Shown: positions 23,629 to 32,934 of the stretch, piece after piece | Layout of the letters: the number at the start of each line of letters is the position of its first letter | Numbering within the stretch: position 1 is the first letter of the stretch | Assembly (NCBI GenBank): GCA_964399265.1 | Contig: CAYNQF010000016.1 | Location: 1 to 38,032 of the forward strand | Direction of reading: 5' to 3' | Origin: WJLY01 sp964399265 | GTDB lineage: Bacteria; Joyebacterota; Joyebacteria; Joyebacterales; Joyebacteraceae | Length of the DNA: 38,032 nucleotides | Made by a program: the position numbers and the translations under genes | Notes under the pieces: generated by a model | Seen by the model: the letters and a program-made list of their open reading frames with translations, nothing else | Databases searched by the model: none | What the model was told of the DNA's origin: nothing

Positions 23629-25716
23629 TCAACCTTTCATGTCTATGGATATGCCGAAAGAGTACTCGCCGCGCGCGGGACAGCAGGACAGCCGCGCGGC
23701 AAGGCTCGTCACCTCCGTGACTCCCGTCCGCACCCGAATATAGCACCTCGATCCTGATATGTTCAAGGTGTGGAGCGAGAAGTCGCCCGGTAGAGAGGGC
23801 TCGTAGTAAACCACGGGATCGTGCCGCCCCCAGGACGTGGTAGCGGCCACACCGGCCGAAACAAGACTGCGGTCGCCCAGCGGAAGGTCGAATCTCACCT
23901 CGACAGACGTCGCCCTCCCCAGTTCGACCGCGTCCGTGGTCGCCCCGGCCGACGTGGCCGCAACCACGAGCGGGACACGGCCGGCGGTCCTGAGCGACAG
24001 CCTCCGTCTGGTCGAGGTCTCACGCTCAACCCCCGGCGAACCGGGGTCGGTCGTGCGCACGCGCAGCTCTCCGTCGAGCGTGCCTACTCCCTTGAGCTTC
24101 AGCGTGGCCCCGACGGTGGCCCTTGCTCCCGTGTCCGGCAGCTGGTCGTGGTACGACCTCCACGGCCGCCCGCGCACCACGCACTCAACGCGCCACCGGA
24201 GCCACGGCGCTGTTCTATGCTCCACGTCAACCCACGCCGACGTGGCGTTGGAGCCACCGGAAGCGAAGGGCACGCCTCCTCCGAGCGGCACCCAGTAGTC
24301 GCGCGACAGGTGTCCGGCGCCGAACCGCGCGCTCAGACTGCCGGAGCGGCCGCGCGCGGAGACCACGGCTGCGAGGCCCCCGGTCGCCGCGCGTGCCAGC
24401 TCCACTCCTAGCGACCAAGCGTCGCACGTGAGCCTGGCGTCGACCGCGGCGCCGGACAGACGGTTGCCATGGAAGCGGAACCGCTGGCGTTCGGGATCCC
24501 CGCGGGCCAGCCCCGGCGAGTACGAGAGAAGCACCACGGACGCCCCGATGGCCAGCGGGCCCACCGGCCCCACGCGGACCCTGGCGCACGCCAGGCCTTC
24601 TTTCAGCTTGCCCCGGCCGGCTCGCTCTCCGGATGTCCGGTGCAGGCCAGACGTCCTTATGGTGGTCGCGAGCCCGTCCGCATCGAGGCCCGCGTCGAGC
24701 GAGGTGACCGCACCTACGAGGTCGACTCCAACCGCCCCCCGCGACACCGACGCGTGGACGCCCCTCCTCGCGGCCGACTCGCCGGCTCCGTCGTAGCCTC
24801 GCACGCGGTCGGTGGATCTCGGAAACCGGCGGGCGTCGCCAAACCCTCCGCCACCCGCCAGCAGTCCCTGCCCCCAATCGATGATGAGGTCACCGACGGT
24901 GAACGACAGCAGGTAGTCGGCATCCTTCCGCGTTTCCGGCCGTTTCGACAGATGGAAGGCGACGTGGTCCACTCCCCTGCGTTCCCAAGGGTCTCGTTCG
25001 ACACCAACGCCCGCCGACCATCCACCTCCCGCCCTCGCTCTCAGCCCGGCGTACGTTCGCGCCGCCCGAGCCGCGTCAGAGGGCTCATGCGTCGACCAGT
25101 CGTCCTCCGGGTCGACCTCCCACGAGACCTTCAGGCGGGCGCTCCACTCGAGCGGGGAACGCCCAACGGCCTCAACGCGACCGACTCGCAGGCCTGAAGA
25201 GCCGCCCGTTGGGTCGACTCCGGATGCCGCCTGGGGGACGGCGCACACGACGTACGGCCGCACCGCCCGCACGGCGCGCTCATCGAAGCGACCGGTCCGG
25301 ATGAGATCGCCGACCTCCCTGAAGAGGCCGTCGGCCTCCCTCGATCTGACGATGGCCACGGCGTCCGACGCCTCGATGCCGGGAACGCGGCACAGGTCTG
25401 CCGCCGAGGCCGAGTTAAGGTCGAGTGGGTTAGATCGAAGGGCCGCAGCGTCCATCAGTAGCACGTCGAGCAGATCACCGGCGTCGGAGAAGCCCGAGGA
25501 GTCACCACTCCACCACGAGAGCGAACCGGAGCGCAGGAGAGCGGTGTCGACGAGGCCGGCGGCCACTGACGCCCCGGGATCGTGCGGCTCCGCGTGCGCC
25601 TCGGTGTCCGGCCCGCCGTCGGGCCCGGCGCTTGCTTCGACGACCGCGAGGAGGGCAACTGCTGCTGCGAGCACGACCGCGCGTGGCGGACTACAGCGAA
25701 AGCGACAGAGTGACAA
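23629..25716 (-). CDS. Outer-membrane barrel protein with ComEA-like helix-hairpin-helix
   Basis: About 695 aa. Signal peptide (n-region CRFRCSPPR, then hydrophobic AVVLAAAVALLAVVEASA). Residues about 96-150 form a ComEA-like double helix-hairpin-helix: LDLNSASAADLCRVPGI, AVAIVRSREADGLFREVGDL. The rest (about 155-695) is a series of alternating amphipathic strands with many Ser, Gly and Arg turns (LLSFTVGDLIIDWGQGLL; YSFGISIDM at the end), as expected of a large outer-membrane beta-barrel. HHH plus barrel proteins of about 700 aa occur in Bacteroidetes and relatives, function unknown; ComEA-type HHH motifs bind DNA. Start: TTG at 25716 with GGGAG nine bases upstream, overlapping the previous gene by 26 bp; a TTG at 25761 is possible but gives a poorer signal peptide. 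Confidence 0.75.
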   Translation of the reverse strand: MSLCRFRCSPPRAVVLAAAVALLAVVEASAGPDGGPDTEAHAEPHDPGASVAAGLVDTALLRSGSLSWWSGDSSGFSDAGDLLDVLLMDAAALRSNPLDLNSASAADLCRVPGIEASDAVAIVRSREADGLFREVGDLIRTGRFDERAVRAVRPYVVCAVPQAASGVDPTGGSSGLRVGRVEAVGRSPLEWSARLKVSWEVDPEDDWSTHEPSDAARAARTYAGLRARAGGGWSAGVGVERDPWERRGVDHVAFHLSKRPETRKDADYLLSFTVGDLIIDWGQGLLAGGGGFGDARRFPRSTDRVRGYDGAGESAARRGVHASVSRGAVGVDLVGAVTSLDAGLDADGLATTIRTSGLHRTSGERAGRGKLKEGLACARVRVGPVGPLAIGASVVLLSYSPGLARGDPERQRFRFHGNRLSGAAVDARLTCDAWSLGVELARAATGGLAAVVSARGRSGSLSARFGAGHLSRDYWVPLGGGVPFASGGSNATSAWVDVEHRTAPWLRWRVECVVRGRPWRSYHDQLPDTGARATVGATLKLKGVGTLDGELRVRTTDPGSPGVERETSTRRRLSLRTAGRVPLVVAATSAGATTDAVELGRATSVEVRFDLPLGDRSLVSAGVAATTSWGRHDPVVYYEPSLPGDFSLHTLNISGSRCYIRVRTGVTEVTSLAARLSCCPARGEYSFGISIDMKG

Positions 25717-26605
25717 AGGCGCTTGCTCCCAGTTCGGGGTTCCACTGCCAGGCGACGTCAACGGCGCACCCGGACGCTCCCAGGAATGATCCGGGTGCGG
25801 TGACGCCGAACCCGGCCGCGAAGAGATCGGGCTCCGTTGCCGACCCCGCCCTCAAGGCAAACGCCGGCGACGCGCGTAGCTCGATGCCGAAAGAGGAGGA
25901 CGGTGTGAGGAACGGCTCCACGACGATGGCCGCCTGGACCGATATGGCGTCCGACCAGATCTCCGCGCGGAAGACGGACGACTGCGCGACCGGCGAGTCG
26001 CCCACGGACGCTCCGCCGATGTTGGACCATTCGCAGGAGAGACGAAGGTGTTTCAGGGGGTACGCCGCCATTCCAGCATCGAACGCCTGACACCACAGCT
26101 CCTTCACGCCGGGCGCCGAGAGGCCCAGCACCCGGAGTCCGACGACCGCGGACAACCCGCCGTCGAGTAGTGAAGCCGCCGACGCCGAAACATGTCGTTC
26201 TTCATACACCGACCAGCCGAATCGGCCCGCACCGACCGACAGGGACACGGGCCCACGCCTCTCAGCCACGGCCGACCACGCGCGTGCCTCCGGAAGCCCG
26301 TACAGCTCACACGCCGACACCTCGACGCTCCAGCGGCGGCCGCGCCCGGAGTCAGCCGGCGCACCGGCACGTCGCGGCGAAGAGGCATCGTCACCGGGGG
26401 CCGGCCCCGCGACCCACCAACCCCGGACCGCCATCGCCGCCCGTCGCGCGTTCGGAACCGGGACGTCGAAGGCGCCGCACGCAACAGAAGGGCCGACGGC
26501 CAGGCAACCCAGCGCGAGCACGAAGGGCGCGACCCCGCGCAGGACGGACGCCACATTCCGACGGCTGCCGAACTCACCTGACAAGACCGACGGCTCTCTT
26601 CTCAT
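25691..26605 (-). CDS. Predicted outer-membrane barrel-like protein, function unknown
   Basis: About 304 aa. A long N-region and hydrophobic stretch (about 24-43, VAPFVLALGCLAVGPSVACG) look like a signal peptide. The mature part has NARRAAMAVRGWWVAGP near its start, then alternating strands (WSVEVSACELYGL, GPVSLSVGAGRFGWSVYEERH, LRLSCEWSNIGGASVGDS, SSSFGIELRASPAFALRAGS) and ends WQWNPELGASAFVTLSLSL. This is the pattern of PorV/PorQ- or UPF0164-like barrels, which usually keep an N-terminal Asn-Pro-Ala motif after cleavage; here it reads NARRAAMA. No conserved catalytic residue is seen. The ATG at 26605 overlaps the end of the lamin-tail gene by 32 bp (GGGGGT upstream); a later GTG is possible. 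Tight coupling with both neighbours implies a joint role. Confidence 0.6.
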   Translation of the reverse strand: MRREPSVLSGEFGSRRNVASVLRGVAPFVLALGCLAVGPSVACGAFDVPVPNARRAAMAVRGWWVAGPAPGDDASSPRRAGAPADSGRGRRWSVEVSACELYGLPEARAWSAVAERRGPVSLSVGAGRFGWSVYEERHVSASAASLLDGGLSAVVGLRVLGLSAPGVKELWCQAFDAGMAAYPLKHLRLSCEWSNIGGASVGDSPVAQSSVFRAEIWSDAISVQAAIVVEPFLTPSSSFGIELRASPAFALRAGSATEPDLFAAGFGVTAPGSFLGASGCAVDVAWQWNPELGASAFVTLSLSL

Positions 26606-28286
26606 CGACAAGCACCCCCTCCCTAGCGTTGATGGCCTGCAGACGAACCACGTAGAGGCCCGAAGGAAGGGGAAGACCGGCGTCGTCACATCCGTCCCAG
26701 AGCAGCTCGCCCGACGAGGAAGCATCGCCTTCGGCAAGCGTTACGCGCTTCCTGCCGACGGCGTCGTAGACCGAGACCTTCACCGTGGCCCTGGCCACGG
26801 GGAGTTCGTACGATATGGCGGTGCGGTCCGACCGTCCGTCGCCGTCGGGAGTGAAGGGGTTGGGGTAAGCCTTAAGCAGGCCGACTCCGACCTGCGCCGG
26901 CAGGTTGATGCTGTTCTCCCGACAAGGGGTGGACCCCGACGGCGCCACCGAACTGCCCCAGTTGCAGGGGTCCTCGGGCGCAGCGTCGATGCGCACGCGT
27001 TCCAGCGAAACACCCCTCTCACCTCCCCACGCGTCGTCGTAGGCAACGCGCTCCACGGGAGTTCCGAACGCGTCCAGCAGGACGACGACATCCCCGGCCG
27101 AGAGCGCCTCCCACCCCTCGGAGGCGAGCACCGCGCACCCCGTCACCGATCCCATGGCCGTCGTGTCCCTGGCCACCACGACCGCGCCGTTCGGGGCGAC
27201 GCGCTCGACCACGGGAGAGGCGCCGAGCAGAGTGTGTTGTTCGTCGTCATCACCGAGGGACCACCCGGCCACGGTCGTCGTGTCGAGAGACACGTTGCGG
27301 AACTCGACCCACTCAGAGTCACCGTCGTCCGGGGAATACATGATCTCGGACAGGCGAAGCTGTCCACCGGGTCCTCCGACCGCGAAGCTCGTCTCGTCGA
27401 GGTCGTTCTCCGGGTCCTCGTCGCCGGGGCACGTGACGCGTACGGCGGCCCGGTGGTAGCCGGACTCCGATGTGAACTCCAATCGCACATCGAGCGTGTC
27501 CCTGGGAGCGAGTGTCTCGGCCACCTCGAGAACGAGGTCTGGCTCGTGCGCGCCATCGAGGAAGAGCCCGAGGCTCGAGCCTCCCCCGGAGACCTCGAGC
27601 GCCCCATCGTTGCGAACGACGCAGGTGATCGAGACACCGTCCGGGCCAAAGACGTGGTTTCCGGCGTGCCTGACCGATACCCCGAGGTCTACGCCCGCCG
27701 AGTTCCCCGACCCGGGCGTCGGCGTCCCGGCGGCAAGGAAGTCGAGCGAGTTGTCGTCGTGGTCGTAGCAGTCGGGTGACCGCGCGAGAGAATTTCCTGA
27801 AGGAACGTCCGCGGCGGGCGCACCTTCGTAGTATTCATTGAAGAGCGGCTCCCCCCATCCGACGACATCCACGGTCAGCGTCCCGTCCGTCAGTCGCGCT
27901 CCGTCGGGTCCGTTCTGCAGGTCGAGAGGGGTCACGAAGTCGGGTTCGGGGACGACCGACGCCTCGCCTATCACCAGGAACCCACCCGGCTCGAGTACGT
28001 CGAAGTCGCCTCCGATCCACTCAACGGTCCAGTCGTCGGGATTTGCTCCGTTCCCGGTCTCGAGCGTCCAGCCGGCGAGCGACACGGTCGTGCGCCCGCA
28101 GTTAAGTATCTCCACGAACTCGAGACCGGTGTCCGTGCCCTCGGGGTCGTACAGGACCTCGTTGATGACGACACCGGCGACACAGGGCGATGACAGAAGC
28201 GAGAGAGTGAAGACGAGGGGAACCGCAAAGGAACGTCGAAACGGAACCGCGCGGAAACGCGCTGTCGAGAGAGAACACCGCCGCAT
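26574..28286 (-). CDS. Exported protein with two lamin-tail domains and FlgD/T9SS-like tail
   Basis: 570 aa. Signal peptide about 1-37 (LSLLSSPCVA). Lamin-tail domain 1 (about 38-190) begins VVINEVLYDPEGTDTGLEFVEI with AGWTLETG. A CARDB-like Ig domain (about 200-305) has VSVRHAGNHVFGPDG and VRVTCPGDEDPENDLDE. Lamin-tail domain 2 (about 305-437) begins LRLSEIMYSPDDGDSEWVEF with AGWSLGDDD. The tail (about 470-570) has AYPNPFTPDGDGRSD, VSVYDAVGRKRV, LLWDGCDDAG and SGLYVVRL. Bacterial lamin-tail domains occur in secreted nucleases and surface proteins and probably bind DNA or other polymers; no nuclease motif is present here. ATG at 28286 has GGAGG eight bases upstream; a GTG nine bases earlier is too close to it. 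First of three overlapping genes. Confidence 0.85.
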   Translation of the reverse strand: MRRCSLSTARFRAVPFRRSFAVPLVFTLSLLSSPCVAGVVINEVLYDPEGTDTGLEFVEILNCGRTTVSLAGWTLETGNGANPDDWTVEWIGGDFDVLEPGGFLVIGEASVVPEPDFVTPLDLQNGPDGARLTDGTLTVDVVGWGEPLFNEYYEGAPAADVPSGNSLARSPDCYDHDDNSLDFLAAGTPTPGSGNSAGVDLGVSVRHAGNHVFGPDGVSITCVVRNDGALEVSGGGSSLGLFLDGAHEPDLVLEVAETLAPRDTLDVRLEFTSESGYHRAAVRVTCPGDEDPENDLDETSFAVGGPGGQLRLSEIMYSPDDGDSEWVEFRNVSLDTTTVAGWSLGDDDEQHTLLGASPVVERVAPNGAVVVARDTTAMGSVTGCAVLASEGWEALSAGDVVVLLDAFGTPVERVAYDDAWGGERGVSLERVRIDAAPEDPCNWGSSVAPSGSTPCRENSINLPAQVGVGLLKAYPNPFTPDGDGRSDRTAISYELPVARATVKVSVYDAVGRKRVTLAEGDASSSGELLWDGCDDAGLPLPSGLYVVRLQAINAREGVLVDEKRAVGLVR

Positions 28287-28328
28287 CCACCACACCTCCC
28301 GGGGCTCTCTTTATGAGGGGCACTGCAT

Positions 28329-28363
28329 CCGGGCGCGGGGGCGCTCAACCGTCCTCCGCCCGG
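28329..28363 (-). repeat. Inverted repeat before the lamin-tail gene
   Basis: CCGGGCG (28329-28335) pairs with CGCCCGG (28357-28363); the 21-nt loop can form a small GC hairpin of its own. It lies in the 83-bp gap just after the VWA gene stop. No T-tract follows on the minus strand. Confidence 0.5.
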
Positions 28364-28369
28364 TACACG

Positions 28370-30535
28370 TCAGGGCATGCCCTTCCTCCTTCTAAGGATC
28401 CACTCCATCGAGAGCAGCGCGACAAGGACGACAAGCGGCCACGACGAGTTCCAGACCTCGTATTCGCTGCGGACCATCTTGCGCGTGCGCTCGAGAGTCA
28501 CGGACTCGGGGAGGTCGTCGAGCGTCTCGGGAGACACGTAGCTCCCACCACTGTCGTCGGCCAGCCTCTTGAGGAGGCCGGGCCTGCGCCTGATCTCGGC
28601 GTCCTCGAGACTGAACTCCTCCACCACGAACTCGCCCGCGGCCTCGCCCATGCTCTCACCGCTCGACTCACCGTGCGCCACGTAGACGTAGCGCCCGGGA
28701 ATGAGCCCGGATGCCTCGCCTCGATAGAAGTCCCCATCGGGCGACAGCACGATAGTCTGGACAGGCGCCGTGCCCTCTCCTCTCGACACGTCGACCGTCA
28801 CGGATGCGTTCCTCGCGAGCCTGTAGTCTCCGCCGTAGACCTGAGCCGAAACATGTACCGACTCGCCAGCCGGGTAGACGTCCTTGTCGGTCTCCACGGT
28901 GACGCGTTCGAGTTCTCCGCGCGCGGTGAGCCAACGCGCCGCATTGGCCACCACGGCGTCGAGAACGTCAGGATCTTCGGGGCCCGCCATCTTCCACCGC
29001 CACAGCCCTTGCGCCGCGAAGATGGCGACGCTGCCGCCTCCCGTCCGCGACGTCATGATGACGGGAACGGCTTGGGCCTCATCGCCGGCGGTGGACGCCA
29101 TCACGGTCGACCGAGGGCCCGGCTCCCACCATGCCTCGGTCGCCGTCCAGACCGGAGGCAGCTGCCGCCAGAGTGTTGCGTTCTCGTACCGCCCGTCGAC
29201 GATCCTCAAGAGGGGCGACGTCTCGCCCTCGGGCGTCAGTCTGAGGCGGGTCTCCCTGGTCGCGTCGTGTGCGGGCCTGACGGAGACGGACGGCAGCACC
29301 GTGGCCGCCTCGCCGCCATCCCCCCTGCCCGGCGGAAGACCCACGACCAGCAGTCCCCCGCCGCGCTCGCGAACGAAGCGTACGAGCCACTCATCCCCGA
29401 TGGGCAGGTCAGACCAGTCCGGCTCGATGAGCACCACCAGATCATATGAGAGGAGCGCCTCGGCCGTCGTCGGGAGAGATGCGCCCGCGTCCGCCGGGCC
29501 CGCGAGTCCGCTCACGGCGGTAAGCTCCATGTTGCCTTCGGCCCCGAGTTCCCTGGTCAGGAACGCGTAGTCCCATCCAGGACGCGAGGCCACCATCAGG
29601 ACCCGGACCTTCCCTCCGAGGGTGTTGGTGGCGACGACGCGGCGGTTGTTCGAGGTGGAGAGTTCGCCCGGAGCCGCCGGGACGTCGATCGTGTACCGGT
29701 GGAGCCCCGCGTTCGCCGGCACGACGTCGAAGCGGACGAGCGTCTCCTCGCCGGTGCCTGACAGCCCCACCGTGGCGGTGTCCAGGGAGGCCCCGTCCTC
29801 GCTTAGCTGGACCGTCGTGCTTCCGCCGGCGAAGCCCGCGCTGGACAGCGTCACCTCGATCGGCAGCACCTCTCCCGCGTATGAGATGCGGTTCGTGAGC
29901 GCCTCCCGCACGGCGATGTCCTTCGGCTCGACGTCACTCCCCACGCCCAGGGCGTAGACGGGGACTCCGAGCGGACGCCAGGCGTCGACGACACTGCCAC
30001 CACGGTTGGCCGCGCCGTCGGTCGCGAGAACGATGGCCGACAGGCCCTCCGGCACCTCCCGCCGGAGTTCGGTCAGCGCAGCCGCGACATCGGTCAACTC
30101 TCCATCGAACGCCGGCTCGCCCTGTATGGTGCTCCTTCGGACGTCGAGAGGCTCCATCCTGTCGGAGAACGAGAACGCCTCGACCTCGGCGTCTCTCGCG
30201 ACGCGTGGCACGATCACCTCGTTCAGGAGAGCCACGGCCTCGTCGCCGCGCCGCATCCCGCCCGTGCCGTCCGGGATCGACATGCTTCGGGAGGTGTCGA
30301 GAAGAACGGCCACGATCGGACGCTCGGTGTTGACCCTGGTGAACCTGATGACGGGCTCCAGCAGGACGAGCACGACCACCGCGATGGCCGCTATCCTTAT
30401 GACGAGCAGCACTCTGCGAAGAACGGGCCCCACGGCCGGCGGCACTCGCCCGTAGAGACGGAAGGCCAGGTACGCCAGCGCGACGAGCGCCAGAATGAAG
30501 ATCCAGGCGTGCTGATGGTTGAGGAACAGGCTCAA
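28370..30535 (-). CDS. Membrane-bound VWA-domain protein with glutamine-amidotransferase-like region
   Basis: About 721 aa. Two N-terminal membrane spans (about 8-26 and 43-62), then a von Willebrand A domain with a full metal site: Asp80-x-Ser82-x-Ser84 (DTSRS), Thr148 (GELTD) and Asp173 (ATDG). An Ig-like part follows, then a class I glutamine-amidotransferase-like Rossmann fold (about 310-540; VRVLMVASRPGWDYAFLTREL, SYDLVVLIEPDW), Ig-like domains, and a C-terminal span (PLVVLVALLSMEWILRRRKG). The pattern is known from uncharacterised proteins near MoxR/BatA systems. I prefer the TTG at 30535, which overlaps the upstream stop as TTGA; a GTG at 30586 would add 17 basic residues. Role unknown; coupling with a debranching enzyme may be chance. 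Confidence 0.82.
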   Translation of the reverse strand: MSLFLNHQHAWIFILALVALAYLAFRLYGRVPPAVGPVLRRVLLVIRIAAIAVVVLVLLEPVIRFTRVNTERPIVAVLLDTSRSMSIPDGTGGMRRGDEAVALLNEVIVPRVARDAEVEAFSFSDRMEPLDVRRSTIQGEPAFDGELTDVAAALTELRREVPEGLSAIVLATDGAANRGGSVVDAWRPLGVPVYALGVGSDVEPKDIAVREALTNRISYAGEVLPIEVTLSSAGFAGGSTTVQLSEDGASLDTATVGLSGTGEETLVRFDVVPANAGLHRYTIDVPAAPGELSTSNNRRVVATNTLGGKVRVLMVASRPGWDYAFLTRELGAEGNMELTAVSGLAGPADAGASLPTTAEALLSYDLVVLIEPDWSDLPIGDEWLVRFVRERGGGLLVVGLPPGRGDGGEAATVLPSVSVRPAHDATRETRLRLTPEGETSPLLRIVDGRYENATLWRQLPPVWTATEAWWEPGPRSTVMASTAGDEAQAVPVIMTSRTGGGSVAIFAAQGLWRWKMAGPEDPDVLDAVVANAARWLTARGELERVTVETDKDVYPAGESVHVSAQVYGGDYRLARNASVTVDVSRGEGTAPVQTIVLSPDGDFYRGEASGLIPGRYVYVAHGESSGESMGEAAGEFVVEEFSLEDAEIRRRPGLLKRLADDSGGSYVSPETLDDLPESVTLERTRKMVRSEYEVWNSSWPLVVLVALLSMEWILRRRKGMP

Positions 30536-32916
30536 GATTCGTCGCCCCCGGCCTCGGGCTCTGTCTCTGAAGCGGAGACCGACCACTCGCCGTCACCGAG
30601 AGAGACGTCGAACGAGAGCCCACCGCCGGGTTCGAGCCTGCCCGCGGCACCCACGGTGTTGTCGCGAAGATCCTCCGTCAGGGGGACGCGAGTCTCGAAG
30701 GAGACGTCGAGGGCGGGTGCCCTCGGATCAGAGAAGAGGACGAACCGCCCTTCGGTGCCATCCTCCTTGATCTCACAGAACACCGACACACAGCCGCCAC
30801 CCACGCGGACGTGCGCGGTGACCCACGGGAGTTCCCTCGGCAGGAGGGGTCTGAAGGAGAGGGCACCGTTCAGCAGGTCGGGCGCAATGCCGAGGTAGTC
30901 CTGGTAGAAGTTGCGAAGGTACTCGGCAAGGCTCCACGCCTGCGAGACCGCGCCAGCGACGTTCTCTCCTCCCTCAGGGGGAACGCCGTTTCTCAGTTCC
31001 GGCAGCGTCCCAGCCGCACCCTCCTCGTAGATGAGGTCCGTGAGCACCTTCGTCTGCTCCCAGGCCGGCGCTACGAGCCCCTGCCTCAGGTACGCGGTGA
31101 CCACCGGCCCCGTGAGCCAGACCCACACGTCTCCGTTGTGATAGGCCTCGTCGAAGTGGTACTTCTCCAGGTCGAGATGCCTGGCGTGGAAATAGGGGTC
31201 GCTCGGAGCGAGAGAGGCCACGCCGTGAGGGAGGACACAAGTCTCGCGCACGGTGCGAACCACCTCCTCCTGCTGCGCCTCCGGCAGCAGGTCGTCCCAC
31301 GGGACCGTGACCGCGAAGATCTGATTCGGCCTGAGTTTCCCGTCGGGCGCCCCGTCGGGAGCGATGCGGTCGTAGAGCCGGCCGCGCCTCTCGTCCCAGA
31401 AGGTTCGCTTGAAGGACTCGCGGACCTCGTCGGCGAGCGCGTTCCACCTCTTGGCCTGGCTCCTGCGCCCGACCGCGGAGGCGATGGCCGCGCCGGAGCG
31501 TAGAGCCGTGTACCAGAGAGCCTCGACCTCGACGGCCCGATCGCCTCTCGGGGAGTGCGGGCTCGCCTCGCCACCTGCGTCCATCCAGGTCTCCGCCTGT
31601 CCGTGACGCACCAGCTTGTCGTCATCGACGCGGGTCTTGAGGGCACCCTCGATGGCCCGCTCCACGACACCGAGGATCTCGCGGGCGAAACCGGTATCGC
31701 CGGAGTAGCGCAGGTATTCGTAGATCTCCCTCACGAACCACCACGTCCCGTCCGCCGTGTTGTAGTGCTTCTCGCCCGGCATCGCCAGGTTGGGGATGCG
31801 GCCCAGGAACGGACTGCCCTCGTCGGTCTCCTGCATCGACGCGAACGTCTCGAGGATCTCCTTGGCGGTCTCGAACTCTCCCCGCACCAGGCACGCGCCC
31901 GGGAGACTGATGAACGTGTCCCTCCCCCAGTAGTTGGGGAACCAGTGAAGCCCGGCGAAGATCCCGCGACCGAGCTGGTTCATGATGAGGCCGTCCAGCG
32001 AGGCTGCGGCCCACATGAGCGAGTACCGGTAGTCCCTGTCGTGGGAGGCCACGCCCATGCCCTCCATGGCATCCGATACGCGCCTCATCTTGAGGTCGTA
32101 GAGCGCGAACTCCTCCCTGATGCCCTTCACTGCGAGCCGGGTGGTCTCCTCCAGATCATCGCCGACCGCCACGCTGAACGTCGCGCTCGACGCGAACTGG
32201 TCGTCGCCCTCGAACCTGAACTCGAGCCTGCCGGGCGCGTAGGGCTCCGCCGAACCCATGGCCCTGCGGGCCGCGTCCTTCGTATAGGTCGTCTGCCTGT
32301 AGCCAGGCTCGGGCGCGAACGATACCGGTCGGTCGCACGCGATCGTCACCCACACCGGGTAGTCGCCGTTCACGCCGCGTTCGGGGTGGTCGCTCCTCCG
32401 AAGAGAGAGCACCTCTCGCTCTTCGTCCCAGTGGACGTCATAATCCGGACGCCGCTCCTCCCAGATGCTCCTGATGTCGATACGCGGCACGAAGGCCGCG
32501 CGCCCGCGGTAGCTCGTACTGAATGTGAGAATGAGGAGGTTGAGCTTGTCGGCCAGGAAGACAGTCTCAGTGGTCCGCTCGACGATGTGCTCGCGCGTCA
32601 TGCTCTGGGGCAGCACGCAAGCGCTCTTGACACCCCAAGACGACAGTGGGCGGTCGCCCAGCATGAGGTCCCAGCCCTCGAGGAACTTGTGCAGATCTAC
32701 GATCAGTCCCTCGTAGCTCCTGGTGTTGGTCGTGCCCGTCTCACCCGCGAAGTACGCCCTCTCCTTGTTGGTGAGTATGTACTCCCTCGACCGGTGGCGC
32801 CCCACGGCTATCTGAAATCCGCGACGCTTGCCCACCGAGGGCAGTCCGCGGCCCGGCTCGTCCGGAGAGTCGTCGTTCATCTCGATGCGACAAGGGTTCT
32901 GCAACTTCTCGTCCAT
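30532..32916 (-). CDS. Glycogen debranching enzyme, amylo-alpha-1,6-glucosidase (GH133)
   Basis: About 794 aa, no signal peptide, so cytosolic. An N-terminal GDE_N beta domain (about 35-250; SREYILTNKERAYFAGE) precedes the GDE_C alpha/alpha barrel (about 290-680). Conserved stretches are HWFPNYWGRDTFISLPG, ETWMDAG (about 442-448), VEVEALWYTALRSG and YHNGDVWVWLTGPVV, in the order expected for GH133. It hydrolyses alpha-1,6 branch points of glycogen or imported branched dextrins. A C-terminal beta-domain of about 90 residues follows. ATG at 32916 has only a weak ribosome site; an ATG at 32880 is the alternative. It stands 179 bp after the GH57 gene, with two hairpins in between, and its stop overlaps the VWA start. 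Assignment is firm; start less so. Confidence 0.92.
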   Translation of the reverse strand: MDEKLQNPCRIEMNDDSPDEPGRGLPSVGKRRGFQIAVGRHRSREYILTNKERAYFAGETGTTNTRSYEGLIVDLHKFLEGWDLMLGDRPLSSWGVKSACVLPQSMTREHIVERTTETVFLADKLNLLILTFSTSYRGRAAFVPRIDIRSIWEERRPDYDVHWDEEREVLSLRRSDHPERGVNGDYPVWVTIACDRPVSFAPEPGYRQTTYTKDAARRAMGSAEPYAPGRLEFRFEGDDQFASSATFSVAVGDDLEETTRLAVKGIREEFALYDLKMRRVSDAMEGMGVASHDRDYRYSLMWAAASLDGLIMNQLGRGIFAGLHWFPNYWGRDTFISLPGACLVRGEFETAKEILETFASMQETDEGSPFLGRIPNLAMPGEKHYNTADGTWWFVREIYEYLRYSGDTGFAREILGVVERAIEGALKTRVDDDKLVRHGQAETWMDAGGEASPHSPRGDRAVEVEALWYTALRSGAAIASAVGRRSQAKRWNALADEVRESFKRTFWDERRGRLYDRIAPDGAPDGKLRPNQIFAVTVPWDDLLPEAQQEEVVRTVRETCVLPHGVASLAPSDPYFHARHLDLEKYHFDEAYHNGDVWVWLTGPVVTAYLRQGLVAPAWEQTKVLTDLIYEEGAAGTLPELRNGVPPEGGENVAGAVSQAWSLAEYLRNFYQDYLGIAPDLLNGALSFRPLLPRELPWVTAHVRVGGGCVSVFCEIKEDGTEGRFVLFSDPRAPALDVSFETRVPLTEDLRDNTVGAAGRLEPGGGLSFDVSLGDGEWSVSASETEPEAGGDES

Positions 32917-32934
32917 ACTGATTCGCGCCCTCTG

